DNA from: Anaerocolumna sp. MB42-C2
GTDB lineage: Bacteria > Bacillota > Clostridia > Lachnospirales > Lachnospiraceae
Direction: 5' to 3'
Assembly: GCF_030913705.1 (NCBI RefSeq)
Contig: NZ_CP133190.1
Coordinates: forward strand, 372,001-436,000
DNA: 64,000 bases
Shown piece by piece: positions 1 through 8,564 of the stretch; positions within the stretch are counted from its first letter, which is position 1, and every line of letters starts with the position of its first letter. Position numbers and translations under genes: made by a program. Under the pieces are notes generated by a model, which was not told where the DNA came from, made no database searches, and saw only the letters and a program-made list of their open reading frames with translations.

Positions 1-1330
1 AATGGTCCGGTCCACGCTCTGTTTTATTATTTACCTGAACTGTACCTACTTCCAGTCTGCTTGCTACATGAAATGCATCATGTAAATTCTCTGTAAATAC
101 GGAGCTCTGCAATCCATATTCGGATTGATTTGCCAGATTCACTGCTTCATCTATACTATTAACACGAAGAATCGGTAAAACCGGTCCAAATGGTTCTTCC
201 CAGGCAACTCGCATATCAGTAGTTACACAATCAAATAAGGTTGGATAAATAAGATTCTCTTCTCTCTTTCCTCCATATATTAACCGGGCACCTTTTGCTT
301 TCGCATCTTCAATTAAATCCCACACATAATCAGCTGCTTTCGTATTAATTAAAGGTACGATATCTACTTGTTTCTCTAGAGGGTTACCAACCTGTAATTT
401 TTCAATTTCATCTTTTAGATGGGAGATTAATAAATCTGCCACTTCATCTAACACCAGGATTCGTTTTACAGCGGTACAACGCTGCCCTGAATAAGAAAAA
501 GCTCCTGCAATTATATTTTTTGCGGCAAATGCTAAATCAGCATCCTTTAATACGATTGCAGCATCTTTACCGCCTAATTCCATTAGTAAAGGAACCATAT
601 GGGCTTTTTCTGAAATACCGATACCAACTTCTGTACTTCCGGTAAAATTTACAAAGTTTATGTCCGGATGAGTTACAACGTAATCACCGATTACACTTCC
701 TTTGCCGGTTATTATATTTAAAACTCCCTCCGGCAGTCCGGCAGCTTTAAATATGTTTACTAATTCAACTCCACATAAGCTTCCGGTTGTAGCCGGTTTA
801 AATACAACCGTATTACCTGCTATCAGTGCCGGTGCTATCTTTGAGGTTGCAAGATTAATGGGATAATTAAAAGGCGAAATGGCAAGAACAACTCCAACAG
901 GTTCTCTGGTAACCACAGCAAATTTTTCTTTATTAAACCCAGAAAAGGTATCTCCCTGAATACTTTCTCCATGTATACTTTTAGCTGTATCTGCAGTAAA
1001 CCGGATAAAATCTGCAGTTCTTGTTATTTCAGCACCCGCGCTTTTTCTATCTTTACCTACTTCTCTCACTAATAATTCTGTGAGTCTGTCTATATGTTCC
1101 ACCAGGATATCCGCAGCCTTATATAAAATTTCTGCTCTTTCATTTAGGGGTACATTTCTCCAGGAGGAAAATGCTGCTTTTGCCGATTGAATTGCCAAAT
1201 CAGCTTCCTCTTGTGTTAAAGCCGGCACTTTTCCTATTATAGAATTATCTAATGGTGAAGTAATCTGTATATATTGACGATTCTCATTTTTATCCGTTAA
1301 GTCATTAACGTTGTAACTGTGATTGCTCAT
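1..1330 (-). CDS. gapN: NADP-dependent glyceraldehyde-3-phosphate dehydrogenase-type aldehyde dehydrogenase (GapN), 3' end cut off by window
   Basis: A non-phosphorylating aldehyde dehydrogenase, most like GapN, which oxidises glyceraldehyde-3-phosphate directly to 3-phosphoglycerate and makes NADPH in the cytoplasm. I translated 443 residues from the ATG at 1330, which has a good AAAGGAG site just upstream; the family is about 480 residues, so only the C-terminal tail lies outside the window. Visible family marks are the cofactor-domain GSTEVG, the general base Glu251 in ELGGKDA, the catalytic Cys285 in SGQRCTAVKR, and the EEPFGPVLP stretch. The SGQRCTAVK context favours GapN over other aldehyde dehydrogenases. 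It stands alone; no operon partner is seen. Substrate is inferred from resemblance only. Confidence 0.85.
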   Translation of the reverse strand, partial: MSNHSYNVNDLTDKNENRQYIQITSPLDNSIIGKVPALTQEEADLAIQSAKAAFSSWRNVPLNERAEILYKAADILVEHIDRLTELLVREVGKDRKSAGAEITRTADFIRFTADTAKSIHGESIQGDTFSGFNKEKFAVVTREPVGVVLAISPFNYPINLATSKIAPALIAGNTVVFKPATTGSLCGVELVNIFKAAGLPEGVLNIITGKGSVIGDYVVTHPDINFVNFTGSTEVGIGISEKAHMVPLLMELGGKDAAIVLKDADLAFAAKNIIAGAFSYSGQRCTAVKRILVLDEVADLLISHLKDEIEKLQVGNPLEKQVDIVPLINTKAADYVWDLIEDAKAKGARLIYGGKREENLIYPTLFDCVTTDMRVAWEEPFGPVLPILRVNSIDEAVNLANQSEYGLQSSVFTENLHDAFHVASRLEVGTVQVNNKTERGPDH

Positions 1331-1847
1331 ATTGTGTCTCCTTTCTTTATGCAATACTTATATAGCCATTAATATTATATATTAAAATATACTTGCTATG
1401 AATAGTATTCAGATTTTCAAATAATTTATAAGTAATATGGTTTGTAAGAAGAAATATAATTTTTTGTGTTTAATATATCACAATGATAAAAATAATTGAA
1501 AAAAGTTTAATACTAAATTATTAATCGAAATAAATCTCTCTTACCGGTACTCTGTACTTATTATTAATTCTTATGATTCTTAACTGTTTTCTAAATCACA
1601 GATTTTGTTTGCTGTTAGGATTATCTTAATAAAAAAAAAGTGGTTTGTATGTGATTTTATCACTTTCAATCCACTCTTTTTCTTTTATGCAAGCTATTAT
1701 AAACTACTATAATCTGTTGCCGAAAGTATTTTTACCTTATATTTTTTATTTTCTCTAATTTTTATCCTTTTAAAATATAACCCCTTATATATTTTTACCT
1801 TATTAAAATTATTATCTTAAATCTTTCTTTTCTAACTTTTTGTCTCC
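1331..1847. other. Gene-free stretch between gapN and blaI
   Basis: About 517 AT-rich bases. They contain the gapN upstream region on the right-hand side of gapN and the blaI terminator at 1639-1675. I see no reading frame of note and no clear sigma-A promoter of standard spacing for gapN. Confidence 0.6.
1639..1675 (-). terminator. Rho-independent terminator of the BlaI-type gene
   Basis: Read on the minus strand, AGTGG and CCACT pair around an inner GTGAT/ATCAC hairpin, followed by a run of nine T. It sits about 170 bases past the blaI stop. The other strand also ends in a T-rich run, so it may work both ways. Confidence 0.65.
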
Positions 1848-2213
1848 TTATAATTTCTGCTCGCTTACAATTCTCTCCATCTCAAGCAGTTCTCCAGGTG
1901 ATAATTTTTGATATTTCAAATACTCGGATAGAAAAGTATTTAGAGAGCCATTATAAAATTTATTTAGTAATGCCTTGGTTTCAATGTTTTGAACGGTTCT
2001 CTTAGAAATCAATGCCTTGCATAAGAATCCGGGATCTTCCCGTTTAATAGCCCCTTTATCAATTAAACGTTTTATTACCGTGTATGTTGTATTTTTTTCC
2101 CACCCAATATATTCTTTTATTATTTTGGAGATATCTTTTGCTGCTAAAACTTTATTTGACCATAATAACTCCATAATATTTAATTCCCCCTCGTGTAGAC
2201 GTATTTCATTCAT
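1848..2213 (-). CDS. blaI: BlaI/MecI/CopY family transcriptional repressor
   Basis: A small winged-helix repressor of the BlaI/MecI/CopY family (121 residues). The N-terminal part shows the family pattern LHEGELNIMELLW, then a helix-turn-helix and TTYTVIKRLIDKGAI, the recognition helix region; the C-terminal half is the dimerisation domain. A longer frame opens at 2243, but the ATG at 2213 follows AGGAG by seven bases and starts the protein where the family does, so I chose it. In well-known systems the partner is the sensor protease BlaR1; none is next to this gene here. A BlaI-type operator (TACAATTGTA) lies about 107 bases upstream, suggesting autoregulation. The regulated genes are unknown; copper or cell-wall stress are the usual signals in the family. 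Confidence 0.85.
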   Translation of the reverse strand: MNEIRLHEGELNIMELLWSNKVLAAKDISKIIKEYIGWEKNTTYTVIKRLIDKGAIKREDPGFLCKALISKRTVQNIETKALLNKFYNGSLNTFLSEYLKYQKLSPGELLEMERIVSEQKL

Positions 2214-2318
2214 CCTTTCTCCTATCTGCACGTTTATGTACAAACCACTTGCGTGCTTTGATGATAAAAAATATCTATATAAAATTCATTTAAGAATATT
2301 AAGAAAAAAATATGTACA

Positions 2319-2330
2319 CTACAATTGTAG
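2319..2330. promoter_or_regulatory. Putative BlaI/MecI-type operator
   Basis: The perfect dyad CTACAATTGTAG contains TACAATTGTA, which fits the TACAnnTGTA operator core known for BlaI, MecI and CopY repressors. It lies upstream of the BlaI-type gene. Function is inferred from this match and position. Confidence 0.55.
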
Positions 2331-2546
2331 AACATTGGTCTGATTATAAAAACTCTATCCTGAAGTCTATAACATATCTATTAAGAAAGTTCTTATTATT
2401 ATATTAAACGTAATAAGCATAATATTTTTATGTAAATTATAATTATTGTGAAAATAAAATATTAACATAATTCTATATAATAACTATAATTTCTGCAAAG
2501 TCTTTGTTATCATCAGTCTACTATTGTCGAATGATGTTTATTAAAC

Positions 2547-2586
2547 TCAATGGTTGTAAACTACGCAAGTAGATTACAACCATTGA
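2547..2586. repeat. Long hairpin (18-bp arms, 4-base loop)
   Basis: The arms TCAATGGTTGTAA-CTAC pair around GCAA with a single A/A mismatch (2560 against 2573). No T-run follows, so it is not a classic terminator. Its centre CTACGCAAGTAG resembles the operator at 2319, so it could be a second, weaker repressor site or simply a palindromic element. Confidence 0.6.
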
Positions 2587-2703
2587 TTCAATTCTACCCA
2601 AATAGAATTCAATTGTCAATAACTTTTCATCTCATAATTTAAAAATTGGTATATTTTACATGTTTAATATTCTATATAATGGACACATAAGATAAAAATA
2701 AAA

Positions 2704-2785
2704 CCTAATCCAACTAATGAAGTGCCCCCCATTAGTTAGTCCTTATTAGCTAACATATGGGGGGCACTTCAAATATTGGAATAGG
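2704..2785. repeat. Inverted-repeat element, MITE-like, also a likely terminator
   Basis: The core is TGAAGTGCCCCCCAT (from 2718) against ATGGGGGGCACTTCA (to 2771), extended outward by imperfect pairing of CCTAATCCAA with TTGGAATAGG. The core ends resemble the terminal repeats of IS3/IS150-group elements, so this may be a miniature relic of one; that link is from memory and not tested. It lies just past the stop of the ATPase gene at 2823 and could end its transcription on the minus strand. Confidence 0.5.
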
Positions 2786-2822
2786 ATTTTCTTTTACGCT
2801 TTTATAACTTTCTTGCTATAGA

Positions 2823-4148
2823 TTAAATACAAAAAACTGCATAAATTGGAACATATTTTACATGATTGCAGTATTCAAAATTTCTAGTGGATATTTTAAT
2901 GGAATCTGATACCGATGTAAATTTACTGCGAAATATACTTACATTTCTGGAACGTGTCTGATCATTCGATCTGACTTCTATCGGTATGATTTTATTATCC
3001 TTTTTAATTATAAAATCAATTTTAGCCTGAGAATCAGATTCCCAGAAATATAGAGGATACCCTTGCGCAGTCAGACATTGAGCCACATAATTTTCTAAAA
3101 TCCCCGCCAAATACTGGTCTGAAATTTCAATGTATTGTTTCTTTAAAGCAGAGTATAAAATCCCTACGTCCAGCATATATAATTTAAAATTAAGATGCAG
3201 ATTCTTCTTATGAAATTGGATTGCTTCATCAAATGGATTAATAGTATCCTTGGTATTTAAACCCATAAGACTATCATCTCCCAGCTTATAACAGCCAATA
3301 CCATATCCGGTATCCTTTATGTATTGAAGTGCATCTGCATAGAAAGCCTGAGTTGCACCTTTACGAATTAATTTGTATTGGAACTTACGGTTATTTTTGA
3401 TAAGTTGCTTGTCAATGGTGTTAAATGTCTGACTTATCTTTAAGAATTCTCCTTCTGTATTGAACCGGTAACTATCCGATAAATAGGAGTTAACTATAAT
3501 TCTATGCTGCTCAGGTACATTAAAAGCAGAACCGGTATTGATATATTCATTTACAGCCATGGGCATTCCTCCTATTTGATAGTATAACTCAAATAAGGTA
3601 AGCAGTTCCTGATGAACAATATCAGGTATCTTTGTATCAGACGCAAAATGTACTGAAATTACTTCGATATACCATTCATTTCCGGTTGCAATCAGAAATT
3701 CTTCAAAATCCATAGGAAAAAGTTCAAGTTGATAAAACCCAGAATCAGTGAAAATTTGCTGTGATATATTACTGGTTATGGCAATAATATGATTCATATA
3801 TTCTGTTTTTAGGAATTTATAAATCATTATATTACTATCCGGGCATCTGGTTATTTCATCCAATATTACTAAAATAGGTGACGAAACCTCTGACAAATGA
3901 AAATAATCCCTCAAAACAGTCTCAATGGAGGGATTATTAAGAATTAATTCATAAAAGTGGGGGTCACTTTCAAAATTAATATAGATATATTCTGTATAAA
4001 AAGTTTTAGCAAAATCGTACACGAAATAAGTCTTACCAACACCACGGCCGCCGGTAAGCAAAATCGGCTTTTTATGAGTTTCTTCTTTCCATTCTAATAA
4101 TTTACTAAGCAGTTTTCTTTTCAAAGCTATACCCCTAAATATTCCCAT
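2823..4148 (-). CDS. AAA family ATPase with C-terminal DUF4143 domain
   Basis: A protein of the ATPase/DUF4143 family (COG1373-like), 441 residues, a typical length. The Walker A loop GGRGVGKT is at residues 33-40, and a Walker B-like ILVILDEITR follows near residue 90. The C-terminal part carries a nuclease-fold-like segment, YFWES then KIDFIIKKDNKIIPIEVRS. The family is common in anaerobes and has no settled function. The start is uncertain: the ATG at 4148 has a poor ribosome-binding site, whereas a TTG at codon 9 follows AGGGG and gives the common family start KRKLLSKLLEW. It stands alone between rluD and a palindromic element. Confidence 0.85.
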   Translation of the reverse strand: MGIFRGIALKRKLLSKLLEWKEETHKKPILLTGGRGVGKTYFVYDFAKTFYTEYIYINFESDPHFYELILNNPSIETVLRDYFHLSEVSSPILVILDEITRCPDSNIMIYKFLKTEYMNHIIAITSNISQQIFTDSGFYQLELFPMDFEEFLIATGNEWYIEVISVHFASDTKIPDIVHQELLTLFELYYQIGGMPMAVNEYINTGSAFNVPEQHRIIVNSYLSDSYRFNTEGEFLKISQTFNTIDKQLIKNNRKFQYKLIRKGATQAFYADALQYIKDTGYGIGCYKLGDDSLMGLNTKDTINPFDEAIQFHKKNLHLNFKLYMLDVGILYSALKKQYIEISDQYLAGILENYVAQCLTAQGYPLYFWESDSQAKIDFIIKKDNKIIPIEVRSNDQTRSRNVSIFRSKFTSVSDSIKISTRNFEYCNHVKYVPIYAVFCI

Positions 4149-4199
4149 CTTATAATAATACTTAAATAAAATATATAATTCGATTCAATGATAGTGTTA

Positions 4200-5120
4200 T
4201 TATTTTCTTAATTTTTCTAATAAGCTCATATAATAGTCCGGTAACGGAGCCTCAAATTCAATATAAGCTTTTGTAGTTGGATGTATAAAACCTAATACTC
4301 TCGCATGCAGCGCCTGACCTACCAAATGAAAACTATCCTTTGCAGGGCCATAAACAGTATCTCCCAATAAAGGATGTCCAATACTTGACATATGAACTCT
4401 GATTTGATGTGTCCTCCCTGTTTGTAAAGAACACTCAATGTGGGCATATCGATTAGAGAAGTTTTCCAATACTGTATAATTTGTTATAGCATTTTTTCCT
4501 TTTTTATTTATAGACATTTTTTTACGGTCAACCGGATGTCTGCCGATTGGTGCATCAATTGTACCTTTATCTGTTTTAAAAGAATTATATACAAGGGCAT
4601 TATACTTTCTTGTGATAGAATGAACCTTAAGCTGTTCTGCAATAAATTGGTGAGCTTTATCATTTTTACAGACTACAAGAACACCTGTAGTATCTCTGTC
4701 AATACGATGAACGATACCTGGCCTGTATACACCGTTAATTCCTGATAATTCTTCTTTACAATGATAAAGCAGACTGTTAACCAATGTACCGGAGTAATGA
4801 CCTGCTGCCGGATGTACCACCATACCTTTTTCTTTATTAACTACGATAATATCCTTATCCTCATATAAAATATCGATAGGTATATTCTCCGCATTAATCT
4901 GCAAATCAATCGGGGGCGGCACCTGAATAAGGATAGAATCTTCCGCAGTTACTTTATAATTTGCCTTGACCGTTTTATTATTAACCAATATCATTCCATC
5001 CTGAATCAATTTCTGAATGTATGATCTGGTCAGATCTTCTATGTTATCCGCAATATACTTATCGATTCTTATACCGCTCTCTTTGACATCTACAATTAAA
5101 TCGACAACCTCATTATTCAT
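4200..5120 (-). CDS. rluD: 23S rRNA pseudouridine synthase, RluD family
   Basis: A pseudouridine synthase of the RluA/RluD family (306 residues) that isomerises uridines in 23S rRNA. Residues 15-75 form an S4 RNA-binding domain (RIDKYIADN...YIQKLIQDG). The catalytic motif HRIDRDTTGVLVV places the catalytic aspartate at 141, and the later TGRTHQIRVH stretch is the other family signature. Its start overlaps the end of lspA by eight bases, so the two are translationally coupled, the usual lspA-rluD pairing in Firmicutes. The exact uridines modified cannot be told from sequence. Confidence 0.93.
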   Translation of the reverse strand: MNNEVVDLIVDVKESGIRIDKYIADNIEDLTRSYIQKLIQDGMILVNNKTVKANYKVTAEDSILIQVPPPIDLQINAENIPIDILYEDKDIIVVNKEKGMVVHPAAGHYSGTLVNSLLYHCKEELSGINGVYRPGIVHRIDRDTTGVLVVCKNDKAHQFIAEQLKVHSITRKYNALVYNSFKTDKGTIDAPIGRHPVDRKKMSINKKGKNAITNYTVLENFSNRYAHIECSLQTGRTHQIRVHMSSIGHPLLGDTVYGPAKDSFHLVGQALHARVLGFIHPTTKAYIEFEAPLPDYYMSLLEKLRK

Positions 5121-5616
5121 GTTTTTGTTCTTCTTTCCTGTTTAAGAAAGCAAAGTCCTCATCTTTATAATAAAATAAACATAAAATGATTAAGAAAGCC
5201 GCTGCGCCGGTCACATAACAGTCCGCTAGATTAAAAATAGGGAAGTCTATTAATTCAAAATATAGAAAATCCACAACATATTTATTAACGCTGCGGTCAA
5301 TCAGGTTACCTATTGCTCCGGCTGAAAGAAATACTAAAACAATACGCATATAATTATAACGTTTTCCGGCAGGAATCTTTAAGTAAAAGAGTACCATTCC
5401 AGTCATAATTATGATTGTAATAATTATTAAAAAGCTTATTTTGCCGCTCATAATACCCCAGACTGCTCCGTTATTTTCATGATAATATAAGCTAAATACT
5501 TTAGGTATGACCGGGAATGGTCCGTCAACTTTAAGTATTGTTGCTGCCAAATATTTTGTAAATTGATCTAATGCAATTAGAAGTACCACATAGATCAAAT
5601 GTATGATTTTTTTCAT
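5113..5616 (-). CDS. lspA: Lipoprotein signal peptidase (signal peptidase II)
   Basis: Membrane aspartyl protease that removes signal peptides from diacylglyceryl-modified lipoproteins. The protein has 167 residues and four hydrophobic segments. The two catalytic aspartates are visible as Asp116 in VVDF and Asp132 in FNLADCYV, with the family motifs NNGAVWG near residue 50 and GNLIDR near 105. It lies between aroB and rluD; a likely client in this window is the lipoprotein carboxypeptidase at 15523. Confidence 0.95.
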   Translation of the reverse strand: MKKIIHLIYVVLLIALDQFTKYLAATILKVDGPFPVIPKVFSLYYHENNGAVWGIMSGKISFLIIITIIIMTGMVLFYLKIPAGKRYNYMRIVLVFLSAGAIGNLIDRSVNKYVVDFLYFELIDFPIFNLADCYVTGAAAFLIILCLFYYKDEDFAFLNRKEEQKHE

Positions 5617-5641
5617 ATTTCCTCCAGTTATTATCTTTAGA

Positions 5642-6730
5642 TTATTTTATTATAAATTCAATTGCTTCTAACATATCAGCTTCAGTAACCGTTGTGTCGA
5701 TACATGCATCGCCAATTTTAGACAACAATATAAACTTAATTTTACCTGATTCCATTTTCTTATCATGTAAAGTTACCTTTAAAACATCCTCTGTGGCAAT
5801 ACCGGTTGCGGATACCGGAAGTTGATAGCTTTGAATAACATTAATAATATCCTGTAATTGTTCTTTCGTAATATGCTCTCTTTTATAGGATAAATAACTG
5901 GCAGCGGCCATACCTATTGCAACACATTCTCCATGTAATAATTTAAATTCCATAAGTTTCTCAACAGCATGTCCAATTGTATGACCGTAATTTAATAAAG
6001 CTCTCTCTCCTAATTCTTTCGGGTCTTTTTCAACTACTTCCCGTTTTATCAGACAGCTTTTGTAAATCATTTCCTTTAAAATATTCAAATCCCGTCTTTT
6101 AATTGCCTCGCTGTTATCTTTTAACCATATATAGTAGTCTGCATCCCTAATCAGACCATGTTTTATTATTTCACCTAATCCTGAAAAATATTGTTGGTCA
6201 TTGAGAGATAATAATGTTTTCAGATTCAAATATACAGATTTTGGCTGATGGAAAGCACCCACCATGTTTTTAAAGCTAAGAAAATCTACACCGGTTTTTC
6301 CTCCGATACTGCTGTCAACCATAGCAAGCAAGGAAGTAGGCATCTGTATAAAGTTAATTCCTCTTAGATAAGTTGCAGCCGCATAACCAGTCAAATCTCC
6401 AACAACTCCACCACCCAAAGCGATTAACAGATCTTTACGGTCGAAACCGGATCGAATTAATCTCTCATAAAGCTGATATACGGTATTCAGATTCTTACTT
6501 TCTTCTCCTGCAGGAAAAGTGAAAGTTTCTACCTCTCTGGCATAGTTTTTTACTATTTCCATAACTTCATTCAAATATAATTTGCTTATATTTGAATCCG
6601 TTACGATACATATCTTTTTATTTTTAGTATCCAATTTATTAAGTTCACGATAAATTGCACTATAATCCTGTTCCAGAACAATATCATAGACAGGCATCTC
6701 ATTATATTTTACCGTAATATTTGTATTCAT
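5642..6730 (-). CDS. aroB: 3-dehydroquinate synthase
   Basis: Second enzyme of the shikimate pathway, converting DAHP to 3-dehydroquinate using NAD and a divalent metal. Its 362 residues match the family. The NAD-binding GGGVVGDLTGYAA begins near residue 106, QMPTSLLAMVDSSIGGKTG follows, and the metal ligands lie in GLGEIIKHG and NYGHTIGHAVE. The gene is six bases from the divIVA stop, so it is in the same transcript. In Bacillus ileS sits between divIVA and lspA; here aroB takes that place. Confidence 0.95.
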   Translation of the reverse strand: MNTNITVKYNEMPVYDIVLEQDYSAIYRELNKLDTKNKKICIVTDSNISKLYLNEVMEIVKNYAREVETFTFPAGEESKNLNTVYQLYERLIRSGFDRKDLLIALGGGVVGDLTGYAAATYLRGINFIQMPTSLLAMVDSSIGGKTGVDFLSFKNMVGAFHQPKSVYLNLKTLLSLNDQQYFSGLGEIIKHGLIRDADYYIWLKDNSEAIKRRDLNILKEMIYKSCLIKREVVEKDPKELGERALLNYGHTIGHAVEKLMEFKLLHGECVAIGMAAASYLSYKREHITKEQLQDIINVIQSYQLPVSATGIATEDVLKVTLHDKKMESGKIKFILLSKIGDACIDTTVTEADMLEAIEFIIK

Positions 6731-6735
6731 TTAGG

Positions 6736-7353
6736 TTACTCCTGTTCATCCTCATTTAGATTATAAAATTCAAAATCTTCGTCCTCAGTTTCAGGTTTAA
6801 TCTGTTTTATTTTAACTTCTTTATTAAGGTCTAGTGATTTAGATTCGGGTACTTCTTTCGCTTTATTGGGTTCTTCTCTCTCAATAAATAAATTTAAATC
6901 AGCGATATGTATCTGGAAACTTTCACTTTCCAAAAGTTCACATTGGGAAGCGGCAAGGTGTTTAAACTGTGTTTTATATGCTTCGTATTGTCTGATCAGT
7001 TGTATCGTTTGCTGTTGTATTTTATTAAATTCATTCGAAGCATCAGAAAGGATTAATTGTGCTTTGCCTTTAGCTTCCTCTACGATAGCTTTTGCCTGTT
7101 TTCTTGCAGATTCTTTTGTATCTTCAGCAGTTTGTTCTGCAAGTACAAGAGCTTTTTGTAATGTTTTTTCAATTGTTTTATAATAATTTAATCCCTCATT
7201 TAAGGTATTAATTTTATCGCTTAATTCCATCTTTTCTTTATAAATAGTTTCATAACCTGACTGTAACTCATTTAGAAAATTATCTACATCTTTTTTATCG
7301 TATCCAATACCGTTTTTAAACGTTTTACTTTGAAGTTCAATTGGTGTAATCAT
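6736..7353 (-). CDS. divIVA: Cell division protein DivIVA
   Basis: Coiled-coil membrane-curvature protein that marks poles and septa. The N-terminal lipid-binding domain is recognisable as ITPIELQSKTF followed by GYDKKDVDNFLNEL; residues 30-140 are strongly coiled-coil, and the C-terminal third is acidic and low in complexity (ending EDEDFEFYNLNEDEQE). It has 205 residues, in the usual range. It closes the ylm division cluster, downstream of the ylmH-like gene, and in many rods works with MinCD, encoded at 18359-19869; MinE is also present here, so the division of labour is unclear. Confidence 0.92.
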   Translation of the reverse strand: MITPIELQSKTFKNGIGYDKKDVDNFLNELQSGYETIYKEKMELSDKINTLNEGLNYYKTIEKTLQKALVLAEQTAEDTKESARKQAKAIVEEAKGKAQLILSDASNEFNKIQQQTIQLIRQYEAYKTQFKHLAASQCELLESESFQIHIADLNLFIEREEPNKAKEVPESKSLDLNKEVKIKQIKPETEDEDFEFYNLNEDEQE

Positions 7354-7483
7354 TTCTTCTCCTCCTAAAATGCTTTTAGATAAAATCTTTTGTAATCAAC
7401 TACCATATACTGACTGAAAATAGATAAAGTATCTTTTAACCTTATGCATTTCTATTTTAAGTCATCTGGCTCTAACTTACCGA

Positions 7484-8245
7484 CTAGATATATTTTAATA
7501 ATGCCACAAAATATCTTCCTTTTTTGGACTGATTCTGTTTACCTTTATAAATAAATTTCCCCATCCCCCGTACAGATACCGTTTCCTCTTCTTTTAACAT
7601 ATAGCTGTTGGATTCTATTAACTTACCATCAACGAAAACTTTTCCTCCCGATATTAATCCCAATATACTGTTTCTGGAGGAATTAAACGCTAACGCAATA
7701 ACTGCATCTAATCTGGCTGATGATACAGAACCTCGTATTTCCTGAAAGTTTGGTTGTATATCCGGTGATTCATTCTCCATAACACTGCACTTTATATTAG
7801 TATGCTTTACTTTATCCAAATTATCTAGGATAAACCGGCTGATCGATGACTCGCAAAACACATAACCCTCTTTTTCCTTAACCAAAATATCTCCAATTTT
7901 ACTACGGTCAATTCCAAGGTTCATAAGTGAACCTAAAAAATCCCGATGATTTAAATCATCGCTAAATTTTTTATTTAAAGGAAGAATTCGAATACAAGTG
8001 ATATAATCTGAAAAAGCTTTTACAGAATTATCTCCGTAAAAGCACAATACTTTCCTTTCAGCACCATTATAGCCGCCGAACAGGTCATAATTCACATTCG
8101 GTATATCCTTTTTCATACTAAAGAATATACTGGCTTCATTCAGGTTCAGAAAGTCAGTATATGTACATATATCTTTATTATCAGCTGCTCGTGCTAAATC
8201 AAGAATCCTCTTTCGAAGAATCTGTTCCTCTTTATCACTATTCAT
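7484..8245 (-). CDS. ylmH: YlmH family S4-domain RNA-binding protein
   Basis: A 253-residue protein of the YlmH family, named for the gene next to divIVA in Bacillus. The N-terminal two thirds is the YlmH-specific domain (FGGYNGAERKVLCF near residues 56-71, LGIDRSKIGDILV near 110), and the C-terminal region is an S4 RNA-binding fold (SSARLDAVIALAFNSSRNSILGLISGGKVFVDG). Members have been linked to ribosome rescue and to division. The position between the yggT-type gene and divIVA is the conserved one. Confidence 0.88.
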   Translation of the reverse strand: MNSDKEEQILRKRILDLARAADNKDICTYTDFLNLNEASIFFSMKKDIPNVNYDLFGGYNGAERKVLCFYGDNSVKAFSDYITCIRILPLNKKFSDDLNHRDFLGSLMNLGIDRSKIGDILVKEKEGYVFCESSISRFILDNLDKVKHTNIKCSVMENESPDIQPNFQEIRGSVSSARLDAVIALAFNSSRNSILGLISGGKVFVDGKLIESNSYMLKEEETVSVRGMGKFIYKGKQNQSKKGRYFVALLKYI

Positions 8246-8298
8246 ACCTATCTCCTGTTTTTCATCGATTAAACCTTTCCTATTCTTAAATTGCTTAT

Positions 8299-8559
8299 TT
8301 ATTTAAGAACATAGAAAAATTCCTGCAAAAATAAAATTACAACAAAACCGATTACCGGTGATAAATCTGCAGTAGGTGTATTAAAAATTGAGTGTTTTAA
8401 TAAATATCGAACCGGTACTAAGATAGGATCAATTAGAAAACTTATAATACTTTTAAAACGATTATTAACCGGAAACCACGATGTTATTACATATAAAAAT
8501 AAAACTATCTCAAGTACAATAAAAAAAATATACAATGCATCATACATCCTATTAATCAT
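8299..8559 (-). CDS. ylmG: YggT/YlmG family membrane protein
   Basis: A short membrane protein of 86 residues with two hydrophobic segments (about residues 7-27 and 66-84) joined by the family motif WFPVNNRF and FLIDPILVPVRYLL. YggT family proteins are found beside sepF in most Gram-positives and in cyanobacteria and plastids, where they affect division or nucleoid/thylakoid organisation; molecular function is not known. It is five bases from sepF. Confidence 0.85.
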   Translation of the reverse strand: MINRMYDALYIFFIVLEIVLFLYVITSWFPVNNRFKSIISFLIDPILVPVRYLLKHSIFNTPTADLSPVIGFVVILFLQEFFYVLK

Positions 8560-8564
8560 ATCTG

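Larger units (their letters stand above)
2214..2822. other. Gene-free stretch between blaI and the AAA ATPase
   Basis: About 600 very AT-rich bases holding the operator at 2319, the hairpin at 2547 and the inverted-repeat element at 2704. No convincing reading frame is seen. Confidence 0.6.

Noticed and set aside
1848-2343. Plus-strand ORF at 2017-2343 opposite the BlaI gene
   Set aside because: It is the antisense shadow of a clear BlaI-family gene, and has no ribosome-binding site.
4440-4745. Plus-strand frame within rluD
   Set aside because: It overlaps the middle of a well-conserved gene on the other strand and has composition of antisense translation (rich in Cys and Phe).
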